This document shows positions 32,120-40,649 of a DNA stretch of 40,649 nucleotides, one piece after another. The stretch lies in NCBI RefSeq assembly GCF_014639535.1, contig NZ_BMGA01000012.1, positions 384 through 41,032 of the forward strand, given 5' to 3'. The position numbers and the translations under genes were made by a program. Numbering within the stretch: the stretch's first letter is position 1; the number at the start of each line of letters is the position of its first letter. This stretch comes from Flavobacterium palustre. GTDB lineage: Bacteria > Bacteroidota > Bacteroidia > Flavobacteriales > Flavobacteriaceae. Under the pieces are notes generated by a model. That model saw nothing but the letters and a program-made list of their open reading frames with translations. It was not told the origin of the DNA and did not search any database.

Positions 32120-34497
32120 ACATTAAAGTCTTTAGGAACAATTAAATACTGATTTTCTTTAAAAGCAGCAGCATCAAAAACGATCTCTTCATTATCAATT
32201 TCAACTATTTTCACTTCGAATGGCAATCCAATAAAATTGATTTTAAACTTAGTATAATTGGTATCGTATTTCCCTTCTTTGTGTAACTGAATATTCAATT
32301 CTAACTCTTTTCCTGTCATTTGGAAAGACAAAAAGCTAAATCGTCCTTTTTTATAATCGTAACCATCCTGAGCATCTTCATAGACTACTGATTTTTCTTT
32401 ACCTTCTTTGTAATACAAATCCAATGTTAATTCGTCAAATTCCAATTCACCCACATATTGTTGCACCGGATATTTTGGAATAATAGCACCTGCTTTAACA
32501 AAAACGGGAATTTCGTCAAATTTAGTATCTACCCACGTTTCCTTTCCTCCTTTTACCAAACAATTTGTCCAGTAATTGTACCATTGTCCACGAGGAATAT
32601 ACATTCTTCGCCCTAAGGCATTAGGCTCTAAAATTGGGCAAACTAAAATTTGGTTTCCAAAAATAAATTCGTCATTTCGATAATGAGTTTGAATGTCTTC
32701 CTGATCAAAATACACTAATGGCTTCAGCATAGGAGTACCTTCTTCGATATATTGCCAAAACATGGTGTACAAATACGGTAATAATTGGTAACGAAGATTA
32801 ACAAATTTTCGGGTTATATCAATAACTTCTTCGTCAAAAGCCCAAGGTTCCTGATTGCCATGATCTCCGGAAGAGTGTGTTCGGCAAAACGGATGGAATA
32901 CTCCAAGTTGAATCCATCTTGCATACAATTCGCCTGTAGGCTGTTCAGCAAAACCTCCAATATCAGAACCCGTAAATCCCATTCCTGAAATAGACATTCT
33001 TTGCACCTGAATATTTGCTATCCAAAGATGTTCCCAGGTAGCTACATTATCTCCCGTCCAGGACGAAGTATAACGTTGCGCTCCTGAATAAGCTGATCTC
33101 GTAATAATAAATGGTCTTTTAGGATAAGCAAAACGTTTCACTCCGTTATAGGTAGCTCTGGCCATTTGGGTCCCATAAATATTATGTGCTTTTCTATGAC
33201 TGCAAGGATTTCCATCGTAATTATGACGTACATCGTTAGGGAAAGTTTTATTAGGAACTTCCATTACGGCAGGTTCGTTCATATCATTCCAAACTCCTTT
33301 TACTCCAATATCTGAAATTAATTCTTTAAATAATCCAGCCCACCACTCTCTTACTTCGGGATTTGTATAATCAGGAAAATTACATTCTCCCGGCCAAACT
33401 TTACCTTTCATATAAGGACCGTCGGCTCTTTTACAAAAATAATCTTTTGCCAAAGCTTCTTTGTAAACCCAATATTCTTTATCTATTTTAATTCCTGGAT
33501 CAATAATAACAATGGTTTTAAATCCGTCTTCAGCTAATTCAGTAACCATTCGTTTTGGATCCGGAAAATATTCTTTGTTCCAGGTAAAACATCTAAAACC
33601 TTCCATGTAATCAATATCCAGATAAATTGCATCACAAGGAATTTGCAATTCTCTAAACTTTGCGGCAACCTCTTTTACATTACTCTCCGGATAATAACTC
33701 CATTTACATTGATGGTATCCCAATGCCCACAATGGCGGTAATTCAGGCTTACCTGTCAAATCCGTATAAGAAGTTACCACATCCTGCATATTGGGACCGT
33801 AGAAAAAATAATAATTCATCTCTCCTCCATCTGACCAAAAACTGGTTACATTTCTTCTTTCGTGGCAAAAATCAAAAAAAGTTCTGAAAGTATTATCAAA
33901 GAAAATCCCATACGCTTGCTTATGATGTAGTCCTATATAAAAAGGAACTACTTTATACAATGGTTCCTGTTCTTTTTGAAAAGCATATTGATCGGTAGCA
34001 AAATTTTCGACTCTTTTCCCTTTTAGATTCATTTGAGTAGCTTTGTCTCCCAAACCATAAAAACATTCACCGTCCCGGGAAGCTTTACTCATTTTTACAA
34101 TGTTACCACCAAATTCATAACATTCTTCCCAATGAAAACCCAATTCATCTTCTAATAGCACATTCCCTTTTAAATCATATATCGAAGCTCTTAAATCGGC
34201 TTTTTGAATTTTGCAGATGATTTTGTTAGTTGCAATTTGATAATAACTTTCCTCTTCTGTTATTTTTAAATGATTGTATCCATGTGAATGACTTTCGTCA
34301 ATGGCATAAGAGAAATCATTACTGAAATAGCCTTTCGTTGTAAAACGAAAACGAATTAAACTATCTCTCAAAACAGTTAGTTTTAAAATAACATTGTTAT
34401 CTGTATAAAAATATACTGAATCAACATCTTGTGTATAAGAAACCACTTTTGACGGGTACAAATCCCCTTTATATTCTAATTCTGTATTTGTAATCAT
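32101..34497 (-). CDS. Glycoside hydrolase family 31 (alpha-glucosidase type)
   Basis: This 798-residue enzyme has an N-terminal beta-sandwich (about 1-240) followed by the GH31 barrel. The nucleophile is D405 in GVWNDMNEP, and the acid/base is D483 in SSWTGDNVATW. It should release glucose from alpha-glucans. There is no signal peptide, so it acts in the cytoplasm, fitting turnover of glycogen or maltodextrin made by the neighbouring glg genes. It follows glgB after about 200 nt with a terminator-like hairpin and a -7 box between, so it may be controlled separately. Alpha-xylosidase activity is possible in the family, but the glycogen context favours alpha-glucosidase. Confidence 0.92.
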   Translation of the reverse strand: MITNTELEYKGDLYPSKVVSYTQDVDSVYFYTDNNVILKLTVLRDSLIRFRFTTKGYFSNDFSYAIDESHSHGYNHLKITEEESYYQIATNKIICKIQKADLRASIYDLKGNVLLEDELGFHWEECYEFGGNIVKMSKASRDGECFYGLGDKATQMNLKGKRVENFATDQYAFQKEQEPLYKVVPFYIGLHHKQAYGIFFDNTFRTFFDFCHERRNVTSFWSDGGEMNYYFFYGPNMQDVVTSYTDLTGKPELPPLWALGYHQCKWSYYPESNVKEVAAKFRELQIPCDAIYLDIDYMEGFRCFTWNKEYFPDPKRMVTELAEDGFKTIVIIDPGIKIDKEYWVYKEALAKDYFCKRADGPYMKGKVWPGECNFPDYTNPEVREWWAGLFKELISDIGVKGVWNDMNEPAVMEVPNKTFPNDVRHNYDGNPCSHRKAHNIYGTQMARATYNGVKRFAYPKRPFIITRSAYSGAQRYTSSWTGDNVATWEHLWIANIQVQRMSISGMGFTGSDIGGFAEQPTGELYARWIQLGVFHPFCRTHSSGDHGNQEPWAFDEEVIDITRKFVNLRYQLLPYLYTMFWQYIEEGTPMLKPLVYFDQEDIQTHYRNDEFIFGNQILVCPILEPNALGRRMYIPRGQWYNYWTNCLVKGGKETWVDTKFDEIPVFVKAGAIIPKYPVQQYVGELEFDELTLDLYYKEGKEKSVVYEDAQDGYDYKKGRFSFLSFQMTGKELELNIQLHKEGKYDTNYTKFKINFIGLPFEVKIVEIDNEEIVFDAAAFKENQYLIVPKDFNVLHIIG

Positions 34498-34532
34498 TTC
34501 AGTCCTTTTAGATTAGTATTTGTGTGTTCTCT

Positions 34533-34540
34533 CAAACTTA
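34533..34540 (-). promoter_or_regulatory. -7 box TAAGTTTG for the GH31 gene
   Basis: This is an exact TAnnTTTG match on minus, 35 nt upstream of the GH31 ATG and after the glgB hairpin. A TTG on minus (34565-34567) sits 24 nt farther, a somewhat long -33 spacing. Confidence 0.45.
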
Positions 34541-34610
34541 CAAAAAAACTTTTTTATAAATAAACAATCGCTTTTTAATTAACGAAATCGTAATAGTTGA
34601 CTAATTATCA

Positions 34611-34646
34611 AAAAAAAGAAGCATTAATAATAATATTAATACTTCT
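34611..34646 (-). terminator. Terminator-like hairpin between glgB and the GH31 gene
   Basis: Read on minus: AGAAGTATTAAT/ATTAATGCTTCT (one mismatch) with a short AT loop and then a T-run. It suggests that glgA-glgC-glgB ends here, at least in part. Confidence 0.65.
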
Positions 34647-34701
34647 CTCTTAAAAAATTAAATTTTATGAAGTCTGATTTTTAAAATAGAAAAATTACTG
34701 A

Positions 34702-36606
34702 TTAAGAAATTTTAAAAACAGTCACACTCAACGGTGGCAACAACAATTCAACTGAATAATCTCTTCCTCCATAAGGTGAAGATTCTATCTTTAAATCGGC
34801 TGTATTCAGCACATTACTCCCTTGGTATTTTTCTGAATCGCTATTAAAAATTTCAGTAAGTTTTCCTTTTCTTGGAACACCTATTCGGTAATTCTTACGA
34901 ACAATTTGGGTGAAATTACACACTACAATCAAATCGTCTTTTGGATTATTTCCTTTTCGAATATAAGACAGCACCGCATTTTGATGATCGGAATAATTGA
35001 TCCATTCAAAACCTTCATGACTAAATTGTTTTTGGTATAAAGCAGGTTGCGATTTGTATAATTTATTCAAATCTTTAATTAACTCTTTCACACCATTATG
35101 AACCGGATATTGCAATAAATGCCAGTCTAAACTTTCCTGAAAATTCCATTCGGCCATTTGACCAAATTCGCCTCCCATAAAAAGTAAATTTCCTCCCGGA
35201 TGTGTAAACATATATCCGTAAAGCAAACGTAAATTGGCAAATTTTTGCCATTCATCCCCGGGCATTCTATCGGCAATTGATTTTTTACCATATACCACTT
35301 CGTCATGAGACAAAGGCAACATAAAATTTTCAGTAAAAGCATAAGTCATCGAAAAAGTCAAATCGTTTTGATGGTATTTTCGATATACTGTTGCTTTTTG
35401 GAAATATTTTAAAGTATCGTGCATCCAGCCCATCATCCATTTCATTCCAAAACCAAGTCCTCCTACCGATGTAGGTCGGGAAACCATCGGAAATGAAGTG
35501 CTTTCTTCTGCAATAGTTTGCACTCCTTCATAATTAGAATATACAACCTCATTGAATTCTTTTAGAAAACTAATGGTATCCAGATTTTCATTTCCTCCAA
35601 AAATATTTGGTTCCCATTCACCGTGATTTCTGGAATAATCTAAATAAAGCATCGATGCTACAGCATCAACCCTTAAACCATCAATATGATAATGTTGCAA
35701 CCAAAATAAAGCATTACTAATCAAAAAAGAACGTACTTCGTTTCTTCCATAATTAAACACTAAACTTTTCCAATCAGGATGATAACCTTTTCTGCGGTCA
35801 GGATGCTCATAAAGATGCGAACCGTCAAAATAACCTAATCCATGAGAATCATCCGGAAAATGAGAAGGAACCCAATCCAGTATAACCCCAATTCCTGCCT
35901 GATGCAATTTATCTACCAAAACCATGAAATCCTGCGGATTTCCAAATCGGGATGTTGGAGCAAAATACCCCACTAATTGATACCCCCACGATGGATCATA
36001 AGGATATTCCATTACCGGCATAAACTCAACATGGGTAAATCCCATTTCTTTTACATAAGCAACTAAATCTTCTGCTAATTCCAGATAGCTCAAAAACCGG
36101 TTTCCTTCACCACGTTTCCAGGAACCCAAATGTACTTCGTAAACCGAATAAGGTTTATCTAAATCATTGTGCTCTTTTCTGGTTTCCATCCATTTAGAAT
36201 CTTCCCATTCATGATTAAGATCCCAAACTACAGAAGCAGTATGCGGTGGTTTTTCGCAATAAAAAGCAAATGGATCTGCTTTCTCAGTAACTAATCCGTC
36301 ATTATTAGAAAGTATTTTATACTTATAATTTGAACCTTTGGATACATTAGGAATAAAGCCTTCCCAAATTCCTGAAGAATCCCAACGCACATATAGTTCG
36401 TGTTCTCCCTGAGTCCAAAAATTAAAATCTCCCACAACAGAAACAGAATGAGCTGTTGGTGCCCAAACTGCAAAATAGACACCTTGAACTCCATTTAATT
36501 CCATTAAATGAGCACCTAACTTTTCATATAATCTAAAATGTTTTCCAGCTTTGAATAAGTTAATATCAAAATCAGTAAAAAGGGAATGCGAAATAACTTT
36601 ACTCAT
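34702..36606 (-). CDS. glgB: 1,4-alpha-glucan branching enzyme GlgB
   Basis: This 634-residue GH13 enzyme makes alpha-1,6 branches in glycogen. An N-terminal CBM48 domain (about 20-125; GVYFAVWAPTAHSVSVVGDFN) precedes the barrel. Catalytic residues are D314 (GLRVDAV), E367 (IAEEST) and D435 (LSHDEV). It lacks the extra N1 domain of the longest GlgB forms but is complete for the short type. It follows glgC by 66 nt in the same direction. Confidence 0.96.
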   Translation of the reverse strand: MSKVISHSLFTDFDINLFKAGKHFRLYEKLGAHLMELNGVQGVYFAVWAPTAHSVSVVGDFNFWTQGEHELYVRWDSSGIWEGFIPNVSKGSNYKYKILSNNDGLVTEKADPFAFYCEKPPHTASVVWDLNHEWEDSKWMETRKEHNDLDKPYSVYEVHLGSWKRGEGNRFLSYLELAEDLVAYVKEMGFTHVEFMPVMEYPYDPSWGYQLVGYFAPTSRFGNPQDFMVLVDKLHQAGIGVILDWVPSHFPDDSHGLGYFDGSHLYEHPDRRKGYHPDWKSLVFNYGRNEVRSFLISNALFWLQHYHIDGLRVDAVASMLYLDYSRNHGEWEPNIFGGNENLDTISFLKEFNEVVYSNYEGVQTIAEESTSFPMVSRPTSVGGLGFGMKWMMGWMHDTLKYFQKATVYRKYHQNDLTFSMTYAFTENFMLPLSHDEVVYGKKSIADRMPGDEWQKFANLRLLYGYMFTHPGGNLLFMGGEFGQMAEWNFQESLDWHLLQYPVHNGVKELIKDLNKLYKSQPALYQKQFSHEGFEWINYSDHQNAVLSYIRKGNNPKDDLIVVCNFTQIVRKNYRIGVPRKGKLTEIFNSDSEKYQGSNVLNTADLKIESSPYGGRDYSVELLLPPLSVTVFKIS

Positions 36607-36672
36607 AGTATTATTGGTATAATTCTAAATCTTAGAAAATAGAATATTGATATAAAAAACAGTTGATTAACT

Positions 36673-37953
36673 CTATTCGATTCTAAAATTATCAGGTAAA
36701 GTTACACCCTTCTTTATTACTACAATTCCATCCTTAATAGCATACAATTGGGTTGTAGTATTCTCCAGATGTGATCCTCCGTTAATGTGTACATTATTAC
36801 CTATTCGGCAATTTTTATCTACTATCGCATTATTGATATAACAGTTTTCACCTATTCCAACTAATATTTTATTGTTTTTAGTATCCACTTCCATATCTTC
36901 AATACTTTGGTAAAAATCGTTACCCATTACATAAGTATTTTTGACAACTGAATCTTTTCCTATTCGAGAACGAATTCCAATAACCGAATGTACGACTTCT
37001 TTAGCATTTAAAATACATCCTTCGGAAATTAAGGATTTATCTACCAATGTATTTTTAAACTTAGATGGCGGTAACATCCTGGGTCTTGTATAAATCTTAT
37101 TAACATCATCAAACAAGTTAAACTTAGGCACATCTTCAGTTAATCCAATATTAGCTTCGAAAAACGAATCAATATTTCCAATATCTGTCCAATATCCCTC
37201 ATATTGATAACTAAGTATCTTTTTATTTCCAACAGCCTGCGGAATAATTTCTTTACCAAAATCTTTGGTATCAGGATTAGCCATTAAATCCACCAAAAGT
37301 TTTTTGTTAAAAATGTAAATACCCATAGAAGCCAAATAGTTTTTACCTTCTGCCTTCATTTGTTCACTTACATCCGATTCCCAATCCGGTAGAAGTGCCG
37401 CCGCTGGTTTTTCTATAAAAGACTCAATACAACTATCACTATTGGTTTTTAAGATTCCAAATTCAGGAGCATCTTTAGCATTAACCGGTAATGTAGCAAT
37501 GGTAATATCTGCTTCTTTCCTGATATGTTCTTCAATCATATCGTTAAAATCCATTTGATACAATTGGTCACCTGATAAAATTAAAGCATAATCAAAATTA
37601 TGATTTAAAAAATGAGGCATACATTGTCTCACGGCATCAGCTGTTCCCTGAAACCAGGTTGGGTTATCAGGAGTTTGTTCAGCAGCTAAAATATCCACAA
37701 AAGCCTGACTGAATGCACTAAAAACATAAGTGTTTTTAATATGCGCATTAAGCGAAGCCGAATTAAATTGTGTCAATACAAACATTCTGTAAATGTCTGA
37801 ATTCATACAATTTGAAATAGGAATATCTACTAATCTGTATTTTCCACCAACCGGCACTGCTGGTTTAGATCTGGTTTCTGTCAATGGATACAATCTTGAT
37901 CCCTGACCACCTCCCAGGATAATAGCAATAACGTTTTTCTTTTTTGCCTTCAT
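36673..37953 (-). CDS. glgC: Glucose-1-phosphate adenylyltransferase GlgC
   Basis: This 426-residue enzyme makes ADP-glucose from ATP and glucose 1-phosphate, the committed step. The nucleotide loop is GGGQGSRL (14-21) followed by LTETRSKPAVPVGG and DIPISNC. The C-terminal left-handed beta-helix (about 300-425) has hexapeptide-like repeats (GENCYINNAIVDKNCRIGNN). The ATG overlaps the glgA stop by 4 nt, so synthase and pyrophosphorylase are coupled in translation. Confidence 0.96.
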   Translation of the reverse strand: MKAKKKNVIAIILGGGQGSRLYPLTETRSKPAVPVGGKYRLVDIPISNCMNSDIYRMFVLTQFNSASLNAHIKNTYVFSAFSQAFVDILAAEQTPDNPTWFQGTADAVRQCMPHFLNHNFDYALILSGDQLYQMDFNDMIEEHIRKEADITIATLPVNAKDAPEFGILKTNSDSCIESFIEKPAAALLPDWESDVSEQMKAEGKNYLASMGIYIFNKKLLVDLMANPDTKDFGKEIIPQAVGNKKILSYQYEGYWTDIGNIDSFFEANIGLTEDVPKFNLFDDVNKIYTRPRMLPPSKFKNTLVDKSLISEGCILNAKEVVHSVIGIRSRIGKDSVVKNTYVMGNDFYQSIEDMEVDTKNNKILVGIGENCYINNAIVDKNCRIGNNVHINGGSHLENTTTQLYAIKDGIVVIKKGVTLPDNFRIE

Positions 37954-39371
37954 ATTTTGTTAAGTATTAAGTTGTACATTTCTATATATTCCTGACTTGC
38001 TTTCTCCCAGGAATGATCTGTAATCATTCCTTTTTTTCTAATTTGATTCAAATGTTCTTTATCCTTGTACAAACTCACCGCTCTTTGAATGGAATAACAA
38101 ATATCCCCTACCGAAGACTGATCATGGCAAATTCCGTTTCCGTCATCTCCAAAATCAATTACAGTATCTTTCAATCCTCCTGTTCTTCTAACAATAGGTA
38201 TAGTTCCATATCGCAATGAGTACATTTGATTTAATCCGCAAGGTTCTACTCTGGAAGGCATCAATAAGAAATCGGCTCCTGCATAAATTAAATGCGCTAA
38301 TTCTTCATTATAACCAATAAACGTATTGTAATTTCCTTTATAATCAACCAATAAACTATTCAATTGATTTTCAATATGTGCATTTCCTGAACCTAATATT
38401 AAAATATTAATTTCTTTATAATTCTCCGACAGAGCCAAAGCAGATGCTTGCGGTAATAAATCACCACCTTTTTCATCCCATAATCTCCCTATAAAACTAA
38501 ATAATGGTTTGGCAGGATCAAGATTAAAAAGTGTACAAAGGATTTCTTTATTCTGTTGCTTTCCTTTCTCAAAATTGGAAATCGAATAATTCTTTTCTAA
38601 CATTTTGTCTTTCGCCGGATCCCAAACCTGAACATCTATCCCGTTTAAAATTCCTTTGGATTTATAACGAACAAGATTAAATAACGATTCTAAACCATTA
38701 GCCGAATAATTTATTTCATTCAAATAACTTGGTGAAACTGTCGTAACTGCTGCGGCACATTTTACTCCTACAGCTAATGAATTGATACAATTATCCCATT
38801 CTAATATTTTCACATGACTTAAATCAAATTCAGGAAAATAATTTAACTTTTCAAAACTAAACTTTCCCTGATACAAACCATTGTGAATGGTAATCATTGA
38901 AGGCGTATTAAATAATTTATGATACTTATGACAATATTGCATCATAAACGGAATTAAACCTGTATGATGATCATGACAATTAATAACATCAGGCATTGTT
39001 TCTCTTCCTATAATCCAATCTAAAGTTGCAATCTGAAAAGAAACAAAACGTTCAATGTCGTCCTCATAACCATAAACATCTTTCCTGTCAAAAAGCTCCG
39101 GTATTTCCATCAAATACAGTTCAAACCCAAGCTTATCTGTCTTTTCTTTAAGTACACTAAAAGGAAAATTAAAATTGCCTAATTGAATTGAGCCCCAATG
39201 AACACACTCAAAATCATTTTCATTTCTAAATTTAGTTTCATAACAAGGCATTACAACCCTTAATTGATGTCCGGCATTGTTTTGGTATTTTGGCAAAGCT
39301 CCCACTACGTCAGCTAAGCCACCTACTTTAGCCACTGGATAACACTCTGCACTAATATGAAATATTTCCAT
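37950..39371 (-). CDS. glgA: Glycogen synthase GlgA
   Basis: This 473-residue GT5 enzyme extends alpha-1,4-glucan with ADP-glucose. The ADP-glucose loop K15VGGL is near the N-terminus, and the GT-B C-terminal motifs are present: PSRVEPCGLNQ and YGTIPIVRRTGGLKDTV. It is first in the minus-strand glg cluster, with a 407-nt AT-rich region upstream. The sequence HISAECYPVAKVGGLADVVG matches the start of the family, so the ATG at 39371 is right. Overlaps glgC by 4 nt. Confidence 0.96.
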   Translation of the reverse strand: MEIFHISAECYPVAKVGGLADVVGALPKYQNNAGHQLRVVMPCYETKFRNENDFECVHWGSIQLGNFNFPFSVLKEKTDKLGFELYLMEIPELFDRKDVYGYEDDIERFVSFQIATLDWIIGRETMPDVINCHDHHTGLIPFMMQYCHKYHKLFNTPSMITIHNGLYQGKFSFEKLNYFPEFDLSHVKILEWDNCINSLAVGVKCAAAVTTVSPSYLNEINYSANGLESLFNLVRYKSKGILNGIDVQVWDPAKDKMLEKNYSISNFEKGKQQNKEILCTLFNLDPAKPLFSFIGRLWDEKGGDLLPQASALALSENYKEINILILGSGNAHIENQLNSLLVDYKGNYNTFIGYNEELAHLIYAGADFLLMPSRVEPCGLNQMYSLRYGTIPIVRRTGGLKDTVIDFGDDGNGICHDQSSVGDICYSIQRAVSLYKDKEHLNQIRKKGMITDHSWEKASQEYIEMYNLILNKI

Positions 39372-39778
39372 TTATTGATTTAAGTTTAATAAGGATTAAA
39401 AAAATATAATATTAAAAAGATTTGTTAAATTATAATTAAATAAATACCAACACCGGCAAATTAGCTACTAACTTCATTTTTAAGTTTTTCTAAATATAGT
39501 AAAAAACACTAACAATTACAGTAAAAGAAAAAAAATATTGACCCCTAAAATAAAGTTTTTTTATCATTAAAATCTTTCAAAAAAAACTATTTTTGACAGA
39601 ATGAATTAAATTTGATAAATTTAAAAAAATCTCCCTAGCTAATCGTATATTTCTTATAATTTGATGTCTAAAATTATATAATTACAACTCTATAAACAGC
39701 AAGACAAATCAATAGTAATAATTTAGTAACAATAAAAGCTAAAATTTTAGCTAAAAAAACAATTTATTAAATTTTAAA
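39372..39778. other. Long AT-rich intergenic region between divergent glgA and nth-like genes
   Basis: These 407 nt hold no convincing ORF or RNA gene. A TAAATTTG (39607-39614, plus) is a possible -7 box for the nth-like gene but has a TTTG only 11 nt upstream, too close for a -33 box, and it would leave a 164-nt leader. A hairpin TCAAAAA/TTTTTGA lies at 39577-39596. The region probably holds both promoters and may carry glycogen control sites that I cannot identify. Confidence 0.5.
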
Positions 39779-40432
39779 ATGGACTTATTTAGCGATGCGA
39801 TAAATTGGAAAGAAGAATTAAATCCAATTTTAAAAAAATACAAATTCAAAAAACATCCGTTAAACTACAACAATCTATACGAATTAGTAATTATGGTTGT
39901 TTTATCAGCTCAGGATTCTGATGAAAATATTAATAAGATAGCGCCAAATTTCTTTCTCAAATTTCCTAAAATGGAAAATCTTGTCCAATCTAATCTTAAT
40001 GAAATAATTCCGCATATACATAGCGTTAAATATTACGAAAACAAAGCCGAATGGATTCTTAATATTGCAAAAACAATTAAAAACGAAGAAAATATTCCGC
40101 TAACAATGAAATCGTTAACCGCAATTAAAGGAATTGGCAGAAAGTCAGCTAACGTAATTATGAAAGAAGCTAATATAGCATTAGAAGGAATCATGACTGA
40201 TCTACATGTCATCATGGTAGCTCCGAGGATAGGGATAATAAATCCAATACAAGATGGTTTAAAAGCAGAAAAACAATTAATGGCTGTTTTACCAAAAGAA
40301 ATTTGGAACGAAATAGGTATGGCAATTTCATTCTTAGGGAGAGAAATATGTCGGCCAAAACCTAAATGCACAAAATGCCCGATAAATTCCTGTTGTAAAT
40401 ACCCTAAAAATCCATTTCAAAATAAAATTTAA
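39779..40432 (+). CDS. Endonuclease III-like DNA glycosylase (divergent Nth)
   Basis: This 217-residue protein has the Nth fold. VLSAQDSDENINK matches the N-terminal helix motif, KGIGRKSANVIM (HhH) carries the catalytic Lys, and MTDLHVIMVAPRIG carries the conserved Asp but with Leu in place of Thr in the usual VDTHxxR. The C-terminal Fe-S ligands read CRPKPKCTKCPINSCC, C-X5-C-X2-C-X4/5-C, one residue shorter than the usual C-X6-C-X2-C-X5-C. It should excise oxidised pyrimidines and nick AP sites, but these changes suggest a diverged paralogue. It ends before a tRNA terminator on the other strand. Confidence 0.85.
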   Translation: MDLFSDAINWKEELNPILKKYKFKKHPLNYNNLYELVIMVVLSAQDSDENINKIAPNFFLKFPKMENLVQSNLNEIIPHIHSVKYYENKAEWILNIAKTIKNEENIPLTMKSLTAIKGIGRKSANVIMKEANIALEGIMTDLHVIMVAPRIGIINPIQDGLKAEKQLMAVLPKEIWNEIGMAISFLGREICRPKPKCTKCPINSCCKYPKNPFQNKI

Positions 40433-40502
40433 TTTTTCAACTAGGAAAAGAAACCGGATTCAATTTAGATAGGTTTTAATCCGTTAATAATCCTCAATAA
40501 GT

Positions 40503-40543
40503 TTAAAAAAAAGCTCCAATCAGCATAGCCAATTGAAGCTTTT
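40503..40543 (-). terminator. Terminator downstream of tRNA-Leu
   Basis: Read on minus: AAAAGCTTCAA/TTGGAGCTTTT with one mismatch and an AT-flanked loop, followed by a T-run. It lies right after the tRNA 3' end. Confidence 0.75.
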
Positions 40544-40546
40544 AAG

Positions 40547-40632
40547 TACTCAGAGCGGGACTTGAACCCGCACGAACATTGCTGTTCACTGGATTTTAAG
40601 TCCAGCGTGTCTACCAATTTCACCATCCGAGC
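40547..40632 (-). tRNA. tRNA-Leu (anticodon UAA)
   Basis: This 86-nt class II tRNA reads on minus GCTCGGATGGTG... to ...TCTGAGTA. The anticodon arm is CTGGA-CTTAAAA-TCCAG with anticodon TAA (complement of 40596-40598), and a variable arm GAAC/GTTC follows. The T arm contains GGTTCAAGTCC. The acceptor stem is GCTCGGA/TCTGAGT, with G-T at pairs 1-72 and 5-68, and A as discriminator. CCA is not encoded. Confidence 0.95.
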
Positions 40633-40649
40633 ATTCTATTCTTGTGGTA

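Noticed and set aside
39592-39614. TTTG plus TAAATTTG as a full promoter for the nth-like gene
   Set aside because: The spacing is 11 nt, far from the 19-21 nt norm, and the box is 164 nt from the ATG. Kept only as a possible -7 box in the region entry.
1-40649. CRISPR array, prophage or insertion sequence
   Set aside because: No regular spacer-repeat series, no phage structural genes and no transposase were seen. The repeats found are short intergenic elements.

Overview
The window is a stretch of Bacteroidota chromosome, most likely a Flavobacterium or a close relative. The evidence is AT-rich DNA, many exact Bacteroidota-type -7 promoter boxes (TAnnTTTG), A-rich leaders instead of strong Shine-Dalgarno sites, and several protein families typical of Flavobacteriaceae (DUF6452, DUF6048, DUF6095, DUF6252, DUF6691). 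I see no phage, plasmid, CRISPR array, insertion sequence or toxin/defence cassette. It reads as a housekeeping region.

Layout. The left edge (1-1036, minus) is the N-terminal part of a secreted Ig/MBG-type surface protein that runs off the window. An orphan two-TM histidine kinase (minus) and an SGNH hydrolase plus aldo/keto reductase pair (plus) follow. Next is a divergent LysR/MdaB-like quinone reductase pair with a shared operator-like region, then a small lipoprotein and a serine beta-lactamase-fold hydrolase. From 7901 come rlmD and two overlapping envelope-protein genes (DUF6452, DUF6048), followed on minus by a small membrane protein and a THUMP RNA methyltransferase. From 12523 to 26120 the genes are mostly on plus: a methyltransferase overlapping a ZIP metal transporter, a REP/BIME-like element, murQ, DUF6095, a pentapeptide protein, a lipoprotein, TerC, a cNMP-CBS-DUF294 protein directly abutting a DEDDh exonuclease, prmA, clpS, kdsA, an outer-membrane barrel candidate and a PAS histidine kinase. 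A minus-strand pair of YeeE/YedE-type sulfur transporter halves interrupts this run. From 26231 to 39371 everything is on minus: lon, a two-domain DUF6252 lipoprotein, a UMF1/MFS transporter, an M48 lipoprotein peptidase, and the glycogen cluster read as glgA, glgC, glgB, then a GH31 alpha-glucosidase. The right end has a divergent endonuclease III-like gene (plus) and tRNA-Leu(UAA) (minus).

How the genes work together. glgA/glgC/glgB form a complete glycogen-synthesis set, and GH31 is the only glucan-degrading enzyme here. kdsA (Kdo for LPS), murQ (peptidoglycan recycling) and many lipoproteins serve the envelope. rlmD, the THUMP enzyme and prmA modify the ribosome, while lon and clpS serve proteolysis. 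The best candidate for a poorly described system is the DUF294-exonuclease pair at 17246-19834. The best regulatory candidates are the paired ATAC-GTAT palindromes between lysR and the mdaB-like gene, and the predicted leaderless start of rlmD. Intergenic gaps carry several families of repeats.
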